The translations under genes and the position numbers were made by a program. DNA of 64,000 nt from Arthrobacter sp. CAN_C5. GTDB lineage: Bacteria > Actinomycetota > Actinomycetes > Actinomycetales > Micrococcaceae. Shown here in pieces: positions 63,433 to 64,000 of the stretch (position 1 is its first letter; each line of letters begins with the position of its first letter). The notes beneath the pieces were generated by a model. It had not been told where the DNA came from and searched no databases. It was given only the letters and a program-made list of their open reading frames with translations. Location: assembly GCF_017875735.1 (NCBI RefSeq), contig NZ_JAGGMZ010000001.1, positions 3,038,001 through 3,102,000 of the forward strand, in the 5' to 3' direction.

Positions 63433-64000
63433 CCGGCCCCACCCAGGATTTAGCCACCGCTTTCGCCCACCGGTTCGGCTACGAACCGGCAGGGATCTGG
63501 TCCGCTCCGGGCCGGGTCAACCTGATCGGTGAACACACCGACTACAACTCGGGTTTTGTGCTGCCGTTCGCCATCAACCACTCCACCCTGGTCGCCGCGG
63601 CGACACGGCAGGACCGGACGGTGAGGGTGGCGTCCACCCTTGGCGAGGGTGCCGAGGTCCAGGTGGACCTCGATGGGCTGCAACCGGGCAGCGTCGACGG
63701 GTGGGCTGCCTATCCGGTGGGAGTGCTGTGGGCGCTGGAGCAGGCGGGGCACCAGCTCCCCGGGTTTGACCTGTTGATCGACTCGAATGTGCCGGTGGGT
63801 GCGGGGCTCTCCTCGTCGGCGGCGATTGAATGCGCCGTCGCGGTGGCGGCGAACGACCTGGTGGACGCCGGGCTCTCGGCGTCCGAGCTGGCTCTGGTGG
63901 GCCAACGGGCGGAGAACGACATGGTCGGTGCCCCCACGGGCGTCATGGACCAGACGGCGTCGCTGCGGGGCCGTGCAGGTCATGCGGTATTCCTTGACTG
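63429..64000 (+). CDS. galK: galactokinase, C-terminus beyond right edge
   Basis: The first 190 residues of galactokinase are present. It phosphorylates galactose at C1. The GHMP signature GRVNLIGEHTDYNSGFVLP (substrate site, near residue 29) and the ATP loop VPVGAGLSSSAAIE (near 117) are intact, and GAPTGVMDQTASL holds the catalytic Asp region. The start forms ATGA with the galT stop. The ORF runs open off the window. Confidence 0.96.
   Translation, partial: MTGPTQDLATAFAHRFGYEPAGIWSAPGRVNLIGEHTDYNSGFVLPFAINHSTLVAAATRQDRTVRVASTLGEGAEVQVDLDGLQPGSVDGWAAYPVGVLWALEQAGHQLPGFDLLIDSNVPVGAGLSSSAAIECAVAVAANDLVDAGLSASELALVGQRAENDMVGAPTGVMDQTASLRGRAGHAVFLD

Overview
The window is a high-GC stretch of an actinobacterial chromosome, most likely from the Micrococcaceae (Arthrobacter-like). 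Evidence for this is a mycothiol conjugate amidase, a WhiB-family Fe-S regulator, a protein O-mannosyltransferase, DUF222/HNH genes, DUF3499, DUF4245, DUF4307, DUF5719 and TIGR03089 families, a Holin-X/DUF3618 cluster, and many genes whose start codon follows a -10 box by only 6-7 nt (leaderless mRNAs). The assignment is inferred from gene content, not from a marker gene. No tRNA, rRNA or CRISPR array was seen.

Layout. 1-4.8 kb: ispE (cut by the left edge), rsmA and tatD on the minus strand, with a three-gene Holin-X/DUF3618 stress-type operon between ispE and rsmA. 4.9-9.9 kb: a MoxR ATPase - DUF58 - transglutaminase (TgpA-like) operon. 9.9-16.1 kb: succinate-semialdehyde dehydrogenase, rsmI, protein O-mannosyltransferase and a long-chain acyl-CoA synthetase. 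16.1-20.7 kb: the accessory part of the window, with a nine-copy 15-bp tandem array followed by a DUF222/HNH endonuclease gene split by a complete IS21-family element (istA-istB, 2,544 bp, with target duplication). 20.8-26 kb: membrane proteins (DUF1461, SpoIIM-like, RDD) and a frameshifted L,D-transpeptidase.

26-41 kb: ahcY, Trm112-like, DUF3499, a zincin-like protein, DUF5719, a giant glycosyltransferase, whiB, TIGR03089, GtrA, purK-purE, an LCP ligase and manA. From memory this resembles the Rv3248c-Rv3277 neighbourhood of Mycobacterium tuberculosis, a region of envelope and polysaccharide genes. 41.5-58.2 kb: an ABC-F ATPase, a FemAB-like ligase, glpX, DUF4245, carbonic anhydrase, fumC, a decayed TetR-MFS pair, Nudix, prepilin peptidase, PhoH, uppS, hemolysin III, an ArsR-SRPBCC pair, mca, DUF4307 and greA. 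This resembles Rv1080c-Rv1100. 58.3-64 kb: rhomboid protease, ilvA, AI-2E-type permease, and a DeoR-galT-galK operon cut by the right edge.

Functionally the window is mostly core metabolism and envelope assembly: isoprenoid precursor and polyprenyl carrier synthesis (ispE, uppS), mannose supply and use (manA, Pmt), glycosyl transfer and wall attachment (GT2, GtrA, LCP), and peptidoglycan cross-linking (FemAB, Ldt). I did not find a clear new defence or biosynthetic system. The parts most worth a second look are the tandem 15-bp near-palindromic array beside the IS-split nuclease, three broken loci (nuclease, Ldt, TetR-MFS), the probable CTG start of the glycosyltransferase, and the recurrent leaderless promoter layout.
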